Part shown: positions 47,203 to 56,394 of the stretch, piece after piece
Position numbering within the stretch: the first letter of the stretch is position 1
Layout: the number at the start of each line of letters is the position of its first letter
Source: CAVWDU01 sp963753815
GTDB lineage: Bacteria > Pseudomonadota > Gammaproteobacteria > Pseudomonadales > Halieaceae
Length of the DNA: 64,000 nt
Assembly: GCA_963753815.1 (NCBI GenBank)
Contig: CAVWDU010000003.1
Coordinates: 868,001 to 932,000 of the forward strand
Direction: 5' to 3'
Position numbers and translations under genes: made by a program
Notes under the pieces: generated by a model
Databases searched by the model: none
What the model was told of the DNA's origin: nothing
The model's input: only the letters and a program-made list of their open reading frames with translations

Positions 47203-48150
47203 GTGTCCCCTGAACTGCCGTATAAACGATTGGTCCTCAGCCTCGGGGGCAATGCTTTTGCGGCCGCGGACGGGGCCATGAGCATGGCGGGCCAGTTCGA
47301 GTTCGCGGCCCGCACTTTGGCGCCACTGGCCACCTTGCTGGAAGGGGAAACGGAACTGCTGTTGACGCACGGTAACGGTCCGCAGGTGGGTTACATCCTC
47401 ACCCGGGTCGAGGAGGCTCTCGGCAAGGCCTACAAGCTGCCGCTGGAGGTCTGCGTGGCCGAGTCGGAGGGTGAAATCGGCTACGTGCTGCAGCAGACGA
47501 TACACAACCTGACCGGGGGCCGGCGGCCCGTCGCCACGCTGCTGACCCAGGTGACGGTTGCGGCCGACGACCCCGCGTTTGCCAACCCGACCAAGCCGAT
47601 CGGCCCGTGGCTGTCGCCGCAACACCGGGCCAGCCTGGAGCAGGCGGGACTGGCATTGATCAGCGGCCCCGACGGCCGGGTACGCCGAGTGGTGGCATCG
47701 CCCCGCCCCGAGGCTATCATCGAAAGTGACGTCATCGAGCAGCTGTTGTCCCTGGGCATCATCGTGATCGCCGCCGGTGGCGGTGGTATCCCGGTGGTTG
47801 TAACCGACCGCGGCCTCGAAGGGGTGGAGGCCGTGGTGGACAAGGACCTCGCCACCGCCCTCCTCGCCCGGCTGACCGGTGCCGACTGCCTGGTGCTGGT
47901 GACCGGCGCAGCCGGCGTCTACCGCAACTTCGATACCGCGCAGGCCGAACTGCTCACCCGGCTGACGCCCGACGAACTGGACACTCTGGCCACCCAGGGC
48001 CAGTTTCCGGCGGGCAGCATGGGGCCCAAGGTGGAAGCGGCGGCGGGGTTCGTGCGCGCCACGGGTAAACCGGCCATCATCTGCCAGCCCGCAGACCTTT
48101 CGGCGGCGCTGGCAGGTCGCGCCGGCACACACATCGCGATGGAGAACTGA
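47203..48150 (+). CDS. arcC: Carbamate kinase
   Basis: 315 residues from GTG 47203, with AAGGAG 7 bases upstream. Amino-acid-kinase motifs: LSLGGNAFA at the start, LTHGNGPQVGYIL, VIAAGGGGIPVV and the family signature FPAGSMGPKVEAAAGFV. Carbamate kinase makes ATP from carbamoyl phosphate and ADP, usually after arginine deiminase and a transcarbamylase. Neither partner gene is near; instead it sits directly before a CpgS-like gene with no gap, a pairing seen with alternative purine or oxamate breakdown routes. The real direction and substrate here are inferred. Confidence 0.9.
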   Translation: MSPELPYKRLVLSLGGNAFAAADGAMSMAGQFEFAARTLAPLATLLEGETELLLTHGNGPQVGYILTRVEEALGKAYKLPLEVCVAESEGEIGYVLQQTIHNLTGGRRPVATLLTQVTVAADDPAFANPTKPIGPWLSPQHRASLEQAGLALISGPDGRVRRVVASPRPEAIIESDVIEQLLSLGIIVIAAGGGGIPVVVTDRGLEGVEAVVDKDLATALLARLTGADCLVLVTGAAGVYRNFDTAQAELLTRLTPDELDTLATQGQFPAGSMGPKVEAAAGFVRATGKPAIICQPADLSAALAGRAGTHIAMEN

Positions 48151-49644
48151 ATGACCATGTTCAACTGCATCATCATGGGCGCCGCCGGACGGGACTTTCA
48201 CGATTTCAAGACCTTCTTCAGCGACCACCCCGAGTTTCATGTCTGCGCATTCACCGCCACCCAGATACCGTTCATCGAACGCCGCAGTTACCCGCAATCC
48301 ATGGCCGGCGATACCTACACGGACGATATACCCATTCATGATGAGGCCGAGCTGGAAGCGTTGATCCGGCAGTATTCGGCCACGTTCGTGTTTTTCGCCT
48401 ACAGCGACGTCAGCCACGAGGCGGTGATGCACCAGGCATCACGGGTACAGGCGGCGGGCGCCAGCTTCGTGCTGCTGGGGCCGGCCCAGACCTCACTGGT
48501 GTCGCACAAACCGGTGGTCGGCATTACCGCCACGCGCACGGGCGCCGGCAAGAGCCCGCTGACCCAGTGGCTGGCCCGACAGCTGAAAGACCGGGGTACC
48601 CGGGTGGCGACACTCCGCCACCCGATGCCCTACGGCAACCTGCAGGCGCAGGCGGTACAGCGCTTCGCGACAGTAGAGGACCTCGACCATCACCAGTGCA
48701 CCATCGAGGAACGGGAAGAATACGAACCCTATGTCAGCCAGGGGCTGGTGATCTATGCCGGCGTCGATTACCGGGCGATCCTGGCGCAGGCCGAGCAGGA
48801 GGCGGACATCATCCTGTGGGACGGCGGCAACAACGATTTTTCCTTCCTGGCGCCGGATCTCAATATCGTGGTCAGCGATGCCCTGCGGGCCGGGCACGGC
48901 ATAAGCTATTACCCCGGCGAAACCAATTTCCGCTGCGCCGACATCCTGGTGATCAACAAGGTCTCCGGGGCCAGGGCAGAAGACGTGGCGGCCATCATGG
49001 GCCTGCACGCCAAGCTCAACCCCGACGCCCGCGTACTACAGGCCGACCTCGAGGTCAGTGTCGACCAGCCGCAGCAACTCAAGGGCCGGCGCGTACTGAT
49101 CGTGGAGGATGGTCCCACGGTCACACACGGGGGCATGGGATACGGCGCGGGCTGGGTGGCGGCCCGGCAATACGGTGTGGCCGAGATCATCGACCCGCGA
49201 CCGTTCGCCGTGGGCAGCATCGCGGAGACGCTGGAGCGCTTCACCCACTTGCGCCAGGTATTGCCGGCCATGGGCTATTCCGCGGCGCAGGTCGCCGAGC
49301 TCAAGGCGACAATCGAGGCCAGCGGCGCCGACGTGGTGCTGAACGGGAGCCCCTCGGACGTAGGGACGCTGCTGCAGCTGGCACTGCCGGTCGTGCGCGT
49401 ACGCTACCGTTTTACGCCGCGTGAAGGCGCCGACCTGCTGGCGGAAGTGGATCGGACTGCTAGGGGAGCGCTGATACATCGCAGCTCAGGCGTAGACCGC
49501 CTCCACGCGTTCCACAATCGTGCCGTTGGCGGTTCCACCCCCTTCACAGATGGCCAGCAGGCCGTAGCGCTTTCCGGAGCGATGCAGTTCGTGCACCAGA
49601 GTCGTCATCAGCTTGGCACCGGTGCCGCCCAGCGGGTGGCCTAG
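48151..49644 (+). CDS. CpgS-like GTPase (cyclic 2,3-diphosphoglycerate synthetase family), 3' end altered
   Basis: Up to 497 residues. N-terminal Rossmann unit IIMGAAGRDFHDFKTFF, P-loop GITATRTGAGKSPL near residue 125, then TIEEREEYEPYVSQGLVIYA and ILWDGGNNDFSF are diagnostic of the COG2403 family related to archaeal cyclic 2,3-diphosphoglycerate synthetase. The family ends near residue 440. Here the frame continues 55 residues antisense to the thiolase; deleting one A near 49456 would give VDRLLGER and a stop at 49472-49474. The start has GGAG 7 bases upstream and abuts arcC. Enzymatic role in bacteria is unknown. Confidence 0.85.
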   Translation: MTMFNCIIMGAAGRDFHDFKTFFSDHPEFHVCAFTATQIPFIERRSYPQSMAGDTYTDDIPIHDEAELEALIRQYSATFVFFAYSDVSHEAVMHQASRVQAAGASFVLLGPAQTSLVSHKPVVGITATRTGAGKSPLTQWLARQLKDRGTRVATLRHPMPYGNLQAQAVQRFATVEDLDHHQCTIEEREEYEPYVSQGLVIYAGVDYRAILAQAEQEADIILWDGGNNDFSFLAPDLNIVVSDALRAGHGISYYPGETNFRCADILVINKVSGARAEDVAAIMGLHAKLNPDARVLQADLEVSVDQPQQLKGRRVLIVEDGPTVTHGGMGYGAGWVAARQYGVAEIIDPRPFAVGSIAETLERFTHLRQVLPAMGYSAAQVAELKATIEASGADVVLNGSPSDVGTLLQLALPVVRVRYRFTPREGADLLAEVDRTARGALIHRSSGVDRLHAFHNRAVGGSTPFTDGQQAVALSGAMQFVHQSRHQLGTGAAQRVA

Positions 49645-50673
49645 CGCCTGGGCGCCGCCGTTGACGTTGAGCTTGTTGAGATCTGCGTTCATGGCCTTTG
49701 CCCAGGCCAGCGGCACGGATCCGAAGGCCTCGTTGACTTCAAACAGGTCGATGTCACCCATGCCGAGGCCGGCGCGTTCGAGCACCTTACGGGTCGCGGG
49801 AATCGGGCCCTCCAGCATGATCACCGGGTCGGAACCGATCACACTCATGGCGACTATACGCGCCAGTGGTTTCAGGCCAAGTCGCTTGCAGGTATCGGCG
49901 TTGGCGATCATCACCGCGGCTGCGCCGTCACAGATCTGGGAGGCGTTGGCTGCGGTCAGCACACCATCCTCGCTCAGGGGTTGCAGGCCGGCTATGGCTC
50001 CCAGGGTCGCGTCCATGCGAATGCCTTCATCCCGGATATGCATCTCGCGGGAACCATCCTCGAGCGCGACCTCGATCGGCACGATCTCATCCTCGAATCG
50101 CCCCTCCTCCACCGCTCGCCTGGCCTTGACGTGGCTGTCGTAGGCAAACTGATTCAGTTCCTCTGACGTCAGTTCGTACTTCTTCACCAGCATTTCGGCG
50201 CCGGCAAACTGGTTGAACTGGACACCCGGGTAGCGCTGCATGATGGCCTCGCCGTAGGGCGTGCCGTGCCCGGCCTTGGCACCGTCGATGATGCTGGCGC
50301 CGATAGGCACCTGCGACATACTCTCTGCACCGCCGGCTATCACAATATCCTGGGTGCCGGACATCACCGCCTGGGCGGCGAAGTGGATGGCCTGCTGGCC
50401 CGAACCGCACTGGCGATCGACGGTCGTACCGGGCACTTTTTCACCCAGCACAGAGGACAGGCAGACGTTCCGCCCCAGGTTGCCAGACTGCGCGCCTACC
50501 TGGGACACACAGCCCCAGATCAGGTCGTCGATCGCATCCACCTCGACCCCGGTTTTCTCGACCAATGCATCGACAACTTTGGCACCCAGATCGATCGGGT
50601 GGACCTTGGACAGGCGTCCGTTCTTGCGGCCGCCGGCGCAGCGCACCGCGCCGATAATGTATGCGTCACTCAT
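49486..50673 (-). CDS. Acetyl-CoA acetyltransferase (thiolase)
   Basis: 395 residues from ATG 50673 (AGGAG 10 bases upstream). The acyl-binding Cys is in TTVDRQCGSGQQAIHFAA, GGAESMSQVP follows, the catalytic His is in VNGGAQALGHPLGGTGAK and the second Cys in AICEGGGTANGTI. Thiolases of this group either condense or cleave acyl-CoA in fatty-acid breakdown or polyester synthesis. No beta-oxidation partner lies adjacent. The CpgS-like frame runs antisense into its 3' end. Confidence 0.92.
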   Translation of the reverse strand: MSDAYIIGAVRCAGGRKNGRLSKVHPIDLGAKVVDALVEKTGVEVDAIDDLIWGCVSQVGAQSGNLGRNVCLSSVLGEKVPGTTVDRQCGSGQQAIHFAAQAVMSGTQDIVIAGGAESMSQVPIGASIIDGAKAGHGTPYGEAIMQRYPGVQFNQFAGAEMLVKKYELTSEELNQFAYDSHVKARRAVEEGRFEDEIVPIEVALEDGSREMHIRDEGIRMDATLGAIAGLQPLSEDGVLTAANASQICDGAAAVMIANADTCKRLGLKPLARIVAMSVIGSDPVIMLEGPIPATRKVLERAGLGMGDIDLFEVNEAFGSVPLAWAKAMNADLNKLNVNGGAQALGHPLGGTGAKLMTTLVHELHRSGKRYGLLAICEGGGTANGTIVERVEAVYA

Positions 50674-50952
50674 AGTGGGCTTTCTCCTGACTATCAGTCG
50701 TTGCCCGGCGTCTTGACGGCGTTGCACCTCTGCCCTCTGCCAGAAGCGATGCTTCAAGCACAACCTCCGCAGCCGCCGGTCGCGAGGCTACTTCATGTTT
50801 ATCATACATTTAGCACTTGGCAGGGGCTACGCCAGAGTGGTTGCCGGCGGCCCCACCTTCGTGGCGCCGACACTTGCGCCGGGCATACCGCGCGCGAGGA
50901 CTTTCCGCTGACACCACAGATCGGGCTCTCTATACAGACAGCAACGCCAGCA

Positions 50953-51738
50953 TCAGATGGGAATGTCTGCGATGTAGCTGGTCACGTACTCCTGAACCCG
51001 TGCTTCGACAACGGCACTGACGTTGTCGAATACGCCTTCGTTGATACCCAACTGTGCGCCAAAGTGGTTGAGGGTCGCCCCGGACGATGAAATTTTAAAG
51101 AAGAGCACTTGCGTCACTGAACGGCTGGCATCAAGTTCAAAACACCCGACGGATACACGTGGCCGGCCGTCGAGATCAATCGCTGCATGGCTCAGCTGAA
51201 ACTGATTGGCAGAGGCCCGCTGGCTTTCGCGATCAAAGAGCGTGATCCACGGTGAGTCCTTGTCCATCTCCGAAAGTCCTTTCAGGATGGCAGTGATGAC
51301 CGTGGTGGCGGCTACTGCAGTACCCATGATCGAGGCCAGTACGGGCAGAATGGCCTCGTGCACCTCGGCTGAATCGCCGTCTATCTGTCGCTTTGACTCC
51401 TGCTTCGTCTCGACAATCCAGCCCACATTTGCCAACACCTCCAGGTAGCGCTCGTACCAGGCCCTGTTATCGCCAGGATGCTGTTGCAGGTAGCGGTTGG
51501 CTGCAAGTTGGGCCAGCAGGAAGGAATTGGATATTGAGGCTCGCAAATCAGGCGCAATATCGGGCGAGAATTCTGCGATCTGGGAGCCGACCGCAATCGC
51601 CTGGCCGCCTCCTGCGCTGAAGTCAGGCTGCGGAAGTGATGGGCTCGCCCCACGAGTGCGGTATGGAGGGTCAGGGAGCGACACACTATGCAGGTAATCA
51701 GCCGCGGTCGTTACGTCATCTATCATAAGTCGCGTCAT
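50953..51738 (-). CDS. Unrecognised protein with a central hydrophobic segment
   Basis: 261 residues from ATG 51738. Not recognised. The N-terminal half has short helices (ISNSFLLAQLAANRYLQQH, RAWYERYLEVLANVGWIVET). A hydrophobic stretch (IMGTAVAATTVITAILKGL) lies in the middle, and the C-terminal half reads as beta strands (VSVGCFELDASRSVTQVLFF, FGAQLGINEGVFDNVSAVVE). A helical first half plus beta sandwich is reminiscent of pore-forming or secreted effector proteins, but no motif proves it. It lies in a gene-poor stretch with 427 bp of empty DNA behind it. Confidence 0.65.
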   Translation of the reverse strand: MTRLMIDDVTTAADYLHSVSLPDPPYRTRGASPSLPQPDFSAGGGQAIAVGSQIAEFSPDIAPDLRASISNSFLLAQLAANRYLQQHPGDNRAWYERYLEVLANVGWIVETKQESKRQIDGDSAEVHEAILPVLASIMGTAVAATTVITAILKGLSEMDKDSPWITLFDRESQRASANQFQLSHAAIDLDGRPRVSVGCFELDASRSVTQVLFFKISSSGATLNHFGAQLGINEGVFDNVSAVVEARVQEYVTSYIADIPI

Positions 51739-52165
51739 TACATTTACCCCAAATTGCTGCGCAAGTCGACCCCGGATGATCGGCTCGCCGGGCACATCAA
51801 CCCGCATCGGCCGCGGCAGTCGCACACCCGGCTGCCTGAACGGCCGGCCGCTTACAGCCGCTGCGTTTGCGGCACAGTCCGCCTAGGGTACCGCGCAACC
51901 CGTCACCGGCGAACAAACGGTATCAAGCACAAGAATCAGCGTAGACCAGAGTACCCGCCTCTTCCAATGCGCCGCCCGGGGAGGCAGGTGTTGCGATGAT
52001 TCGTGCGTACGTCTTTCTCGGCGACGCCGCGGCCGTTCCGCATGCCGCCGTCTACCCTGTGGCCAGATAGATGGTCGAGAGACAGAGTCATACGGTGGGC
52101 GAAAAACGGGTTAGTTACGATTCCCACCCGTTGCGTCTGTCACCTGTTCGCAAGCGTAGCGTGGT
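51739..52165. other. Gene-free stretch
   Basis: No frame here has a plausible start, ribosome binding site or family resemblance. No repeat longer than a few bases and no tRNA-like fold was seen. Confidence 0.4.
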
Positions 52166-53398
52166 TCAGCCCAGCAACAACTGGCTCAGTGCCAGCGCCG
52201 TGAGCGTGGCAGAGCCCGTCGCCACCAGGCCCGGGCGCATAAAGCTGTGATTGAGTACGTATTTCCCGATTCGCGTGGTACCGGTCTGGTCGAAGGACAC
52301 GGCCGCCAGCACGGTGCCGTACGTTGGCAGGAAGAAATTGCCGTTGACTGCAGGGTAGAGTCCCAGCAGCATCGGCCCGGGAAGGCCCAGCGCCACCCCG
52401 ACCGGTGCCAGAATCACGATGGTCGCCGCCTGGCTGAACAACAGGATGCTCAGTACGAACAGGCCCAGCGCGAACAGGTAGGGCGCCGTTTCGATAACGT
52501 CCGCAATGGCGCCCACGATCTGCTCCTCGTTACCGGCAAAGAAAGAGGAGCCGAGCCAGGATACGCCGAGGATAGAAATCACCGCCACCACGCCGCTGCG
52601 CATCAGTGCCCCGCCGACGGCCGTCGCCGGGCTGGCGCGGAACAGGAGGGCAATGAGGCCCGCCGCGGCCAACATGATGATCATGATGGCAGACGCCATG
52701 GTGACACGCAGTTCCGAGCCGTCCGCCGCGGTGTCGTAGACCGGGCGCAGCTCAGGAAAGATGCCCATGACCACGATCAACGCCACCGCCAAGAGGAACA
52801 CGCTGCAGGAACCCCATCCTCCGGCACCCCTGCTCTCAACCCCGGGTGGCACATCCTTGAGCCCTGGGCCGCTCTCATCGACGGGTTGTTCCGGGGAATC
52901 AGTGTCAGCCGCCAGGTTCGGCCCGCGCCAGGCCACGGACAGGGTACCCAGCAACACGCCGACCAGGGAGGCGGGAACAGTCACCATCATGATCTGCGGC
53001 AAGCCAATTTTCAGATCGGCGAGCACCCCCACGAGGGCAACGCTGACAGCGGAAATAGGCGAGGCGATCAGCCCCTGCTGCGCCGCGATGACACTGATGG
53101 ACAGGGGCCGCTCCGGTCTCACACCGGCCTTGCGGGACACCTCGGCAATCACCGGCAACAGGGAGTAGATCACATGCTGCGTACCGGCAGCGAAAATCAG
53201 CAGGTAGGTAACCAGCGGCGCGATAAATGTGATGCGCTGGGGGTTCTTGCGCAGCAGTTTTTCCGCTACCGCCACCAGGAAATCCAGCCCGCCGGCGGCT
53301 TCCATCAGGGCCAGTGCGGTGATCACCGCCAGGATCATACCCAGCACCACCGCCGGCGGCGACCCCGGCGGCATACCCAGCACGAACACGTATACCAC
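52166..53398 (-). CDS. Dcu-family C4-dicarboxylate transporter, start codon unclear
   Basis: 410 residues from GTG 53398; about ten membrane helices. Family motifs include AAGTQHVIYSLLPVIAEV, RPLSISVIAAQQGLIASPIS and FDQTGTTRIGKYVLNHSFM, matching DcuA/DcuB antiporters for fumarate, malate, aspartate and succinate. The matching first helix (LIELIILLTCILVGARIGGI) is encoded in the same frame upstream of the GTG, back to about 53497, but no ATG, GTG or TTG is found there; a GTT sits where the start is expected, 4 bases after GAGGGAG. The true start is therefore mutated or non-canonical. Confidence 0.85.
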   Translation of the reverse strand: MVYVFVLGMPPGSPPAVVLGMILAVITALALMEAAGGLDFLVAVAEKLLRKNPQRITFIAPLVTYLLIFAAGTQHVIYSLLPVIAEVSRKAGVRPERPLSISVIAAQQGLIASPISAVSVALVGVLADLKIGLPQIMMVTVPASLVGVLLGTLSVAWRGPNLAADTDSPEQPVDESGPGLKDVPPGVESRGAGGWGSCSVFLLAVALIVVMGIFPELRPVYDTAADGSELRVTMASAIMIIMLAAAGLIALLFRASPATAVGGALMRSGVVAVISILGVSWLGSSFFAGNEEQIVGAIADVIETAPYLFALGLFVLSILLFSQAATIVILAPVGVALGLPGPMLLGLYPAVNGNFFLPTYGTVLAAVSFDQTGTTRIGKYVLNHSFMRPGLVATGSATLTALALSQLLLG

Positions 53399-53784
53399 CA
53401 GGCCCAGGCCGGAAACGATACCCAGGCCAATGCCGCCGATGCGGGCGCCGACCAGGATACAGGTCAGCAGGATGATCAGTTCGATCAGAAGGATAACGCC
53501 GCTCCCTCGCTATACCCGGGCCGGGCGTGGCGCCGGATTCGCCCTGTTGAAATCACAGGATAGCAAGGTTCAACAGGCTTCGTGCACTCAAGCCGAGCGA
53601 GAAACGCCCTGAGCGACGTAAAGCCTCTCTGCAACGCCGAATCTAGACTGATACTGGCAGGTAGAGCAGCCGGTGGACTTATCGACAAACCATGTCCCGC
53701 GAAGACCGCGGGCCTCGTTGCCAGCGTGGCTTTAATCGGTGGAATGGTCGCTGCCATTTCGGCCGCCCCGATCGTGTTCATGCC

Positions 53785-54324
53785 ATGAAAAAAAATACGT
53801 CCGTCATGTTTTGCGCGGCTGTTTTGCAGATATCCCTCACCGCAGGCTGCGCAAGCACGGGTAAAGATGATGGCCTGCATTACATGCTAATTGCCCCGAA
53901 AGAGATGAAGCACGAGCTTGCCAGTTGCAGAGCCGTCGATCACCGTCTGCGTCAAGTCGATTCCATACGCTGGTCACTGCGCGAGGATGGCGCAGAACTG
54001 GAGACGGATTTCGAACAAATGGTTCAACTGACCCTGGCCAGCGCCGCTGCTATTGCGATTGCGGTACCCATGATTTCTATCGCATATCCCGACCCGAACC
54101 TCATACTAATGCCCTATTTTGCCGCCTACACAGACCAGGGAGATACACTCACCGGGTTGAGATCAGTGCGCAAACGAGTCGAATCCGGAGAAATCACTGA
54201 ATTGGAGGGTATTGAAGCGCTTACCGGTCTGCTTGATAACCTGTGCCCCGTGAGTGATCCTAACCTCTACCGCCTGAGCGATGACCATAGTGATCCTGAA
54301 ACTGCAGAAGATCACCCACGATAG
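53785..54324 (+). CDS. Putative lipoprotein of unknown function
   Basis: 179 residues from ATG 53785. The start MKKNTSVMFCAAVLQISLTA leads to a lipobox ending GCAS, so the mature Cys is near residue 22. The body has a helical region, one hydrophobic stretch (LASAAAIAIAVPMISIAY) that may be a second membrane contact, and an acidic end. Not recognised as a family. Confidence 0.65.
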   Translation: MKKNTSVMFCAAVLQISLTAGCASTGKDDGLHYMLIAPKEMKHELASCRAVDHRLRQVDSIRWSLREDGAELETDFEQMVQLTLASAAAIAIAVPMISIAYPDPNLILMPYFAAYTDQGDTLTGLRSVRKRVESGEITELEGIEALTGLLDNLCPVSDPNLYRLSDDHSDPETAEDHPR

Positions 54325-54441
54325 GCTGCTCAATAAATTATCGGTTGAGCGTGCTGACCCCCGGCGGGTGGGACGGGATCATCAATCGGGTACGAGTGGA
54401 GGCCGTCGCCGGCAAATAGGGAAGAGCCGCATATGTGAAAT

Positions 54442-54518
54442 TGGTCGGTGTGAGAGGATTCGAACCTCCGACCCCTTCCTCCCGAAGGAAGTGCGCTACC
54501 AGGCTGCGCCACACACCG
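54442..54518 (-). tRNA. tRNA-Pro (anticodon CGG)
   Basis: A full 77-nt cloverleaf including an encoded CCA. Acceptor stem CGGTGTG / CACACCG, D arm with AGCCTGGTA, anticodon stem CTTCC / GGAAG around loop TTCGGGA, and TpsiC arm with TTCGAAT. The anticodon reads CGG, decoding CCG proline codons. Confidence 0.97.
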
Positions 54519-54619
54519 AATTTGCAGGCGACGAATCATACCAAAGGTCGCTGGCTTTACCAACGGCGGGGTGAAGCAAACACGTTTTCCCGCCGTTTGT
54601 CGGGGCGGGGTTTACGGAG

Positions 54620-54889
54620 TCAGTAAACGCCGGCGAATCGCGCCAGCCACTGGCTGAACAGGCTCAGCACCATCACGACGGCTATGAGCATCAGCATGAG
54701 CCGCAAGGGGCGGAAGGGCTTGCGTTCCACCGAGTTCACGCCGCGGGTGACGAACTCATCGACTTTTTCCTGGTCCGAGGGGTAGAGCCTGGGCTGGTCC
54801 GGTGCTGTGCTCACTTCCTCGTCGGAAGCCAGGGCCGCCTGGTCGGCCGCCTCGCTCTTGCCGGCGGATTTCGTATCGGAATCGGGCAT
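54620..54889 (-). CDS. DUF3094-family small membrane protein
   Basis: 89 residues from ATG 54889 (AGGAA 6 bases upstream). The conserved core LYPSDQEKVDEFVTRGVNSV and ERKPFRPLRLM precede one C-terminal membrane helix. DUF3094 is restricted to gammaproteobacteria such as Pseudomonas and relatives; its function is unknown. The first 35 residues are a low-complexity acidic stretch. Confidence 0.88.
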   Translation of the reverse strand: MPDSDTKSAGKSEAADQAALASDEEVSTAPDQPRLYPSDQEKVDEFVTRGVNSVERKPFRPLRLMLMLIAVVMVLSLFSQWLARFAGVY

Positions 54890-54996
54890 TGTGTTCCTGT
54901 CAACGCTTTGGTTACGCCTATTGTCTTACTGACCGGCCGGAAAGTCACCTCAAGGATACCTGCGTTAAACTGGCAGTTTTCACGCGGAGCTCCTGT

Positions 54997-56373
54997 TTGA
55001 ACCCCGACCCAACATCACCACGAGCCCTCCCAGACCACGTCGACGTACTCATCGCCGGTGGCGGCCCCGCAGGCTGCGCCGTGGCTGTGGGTCTGCGCGC
55101 TATGGGCTACACCGTGTCGCTGGTGCATTCCCCAAGACCCTGGCACTGCTGTGAAGGGGTGTCGGACCGAACCCGGCAGGGCCTCTTCAACGCGGGGCTC
55201 GAACGGGCGGCAGCCCTGGTTCCACCCCCAACCCTGCGCCGGGTCGACTGGGACGGCAAGTACAGCGAGGCCAATGGAGAGCGGCTGGTGTTGCGCCGAT
55301 CATTCGACCGGGCCTTGCTGGATGATCTTGCCGTCGCCGACGTGGACTCCCGGCACGGTCGCGTCCGCCGGGTGGACAGGCCTGCCGGCGAGCCAGTCAT
55401 TGCCGAAGTCGCCCCCTCTGACGGCTCTCCCCGACAAACCCTCACCTGCGACTTCTTCGTGGAAGCCCGGGGCCGGGCTGCGCCGGGTGACGAGGGCGAC
55501 AGCCTCCGTGGGCCGGACACGGTCTCGCTGCTGCAAGAGCGCCGCGGGCGCTTCGGCGAGGCTGGTACTCACGTGTGCAGCTTCGAGTCCGGCTGGGTCT
55601 GGCTGGCCAGCCGCGATAGCAATCATCACTTTGTCCAGATCACGGTGGATCCCGGGGAGGCAAGGCTGCCGGGACGGGCCAACCTGGCGGACTGGTTCGA
55701 AGAGCAACTGGCGAGGCTGCCCGCCACTGCGGCGTTCGCGCGGGCCACGCGGCCCGAGGGCGAAGTGGCAGCGCGGGGCAGCACGTCATTGCTGCGCGGC
55801 GACGTCATCGGCGAGCGCTCCCTGCGGGTGGGGGATGCGGCGATGGCGGTGGATCCGCTGTCCGGCAACGGCATGTTCCAGTCCATCTCCAGCGCCCTCG
55901 CGGCGCCCGCTGTGATCAATACCTTGCTCAAACGGCCACAGAGTGCCGGCCTTGCAACAGCGTTCTATCGCGGGCGGATAAAAGAGGCTTTCCTGCGCTT
56001 CTCCCGCACCGGGCGGGATTTCTACCGCATGGAATCGCGCTGGCGTGAGTCCGGTTTCTGGCACGCCAGGGCCGGGTGGCCCGACGACGAACCGGTGCAT
56101 GCACCGGACCCACCGATCTTCGAGGGTATCGCACCGAGACCGGTCATTGCGGCCGGTTTCATCGTGGAGCAACCCGTGGCGATCACCAGCGAGCGGCCCC
56201 AGGGGGTCTGGCAGGTTGCCGGCGTGAAACTTGCCCCACTGCTGGAGGCATTACCGGCAAGGCCGGAACAACAGCGCCCGGTTTTGCAGAAAAGGCTCGC
56301 TGCCCTCGCCGATACCGAACCCCGGCGGCGGGAGTCGGTAGCGGCCTGGCTGCGCCATCACCGCCTGCTCTGA
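54997..56373 (+). CDS. qhpG: FAD-dependent monooxygenase of amine dehydrogenase maturation
   Basis: 458 residues from TTG 54997 (GGAG 8 bases upstream). The N-terminal motif VDVLIAGGGPAGCAVAVGL binds FAD and GDAAMAVDPLSGNGMFQS is the second FAD motif, as in tryptophan-halogenase-like monooxygenases. In the known system QhpG hydroxylates the Trp that becomes the tryptophylquinone in the gamma subunit. It faces the qhp gene run tail to tail (21 bp between stops) instead of being co-directional. The family match plus location make the assignment strong; the TTG start is less certain. Confidence 0.85.
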   Translation: MNPDPTSPRALPDHVDVLIAGGGPAGCAVAVGLRAMGYTVSLVHSPRPWHCCEGVSDRTRQGLFNAGLERAAALVPPPTLRRVDWDGKYSEANGERLVLRRSFDRALLDDLAVADVDSRHGRVRRVDRPAGEPVIAEVAPSDGSPRQTLTCDFFVEARGRAAPGDEGDSLRGPDTVSLLQERRGRFGEAGTHVCSFESGWVWLASRDSNHHFVQITVDPGEARLPGRANLADWFEEQLARLPATAAFARATRPEGEVAARGSTSLLRGDVIGERSLRVGDAAMAVDPLSGNGMFQSISSALAAPAVINTLLKRPQSAGLATAFYRGRIKEAFLRFSRTGRDFYRMESRWRESGFWHARAGWPDDEPVHAPDPPIFEGIAPRPVIAAGFIVEQPVAITSERPQGVWQVAGVKLAPLLEALPARPEQQRPVLQKRLAALADTEPRRRESVAAWLRHHRLL

Positions 56374-56394
56374 GATCGGGCACGGCGCCGACTC

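Noticed and set aside
47179..48432. 417-codon minus-strand frame opposite carbamate kinase
   Set aside because: Antisense shadow; the plus-strand kinase motifs are complete.
52247..53563. 438-codon plus-strand frame opposite the Dcu transporter
   Set aside because: His/Gln/Arg-rich low-complexity translation typical of antisense to membrane proteins.
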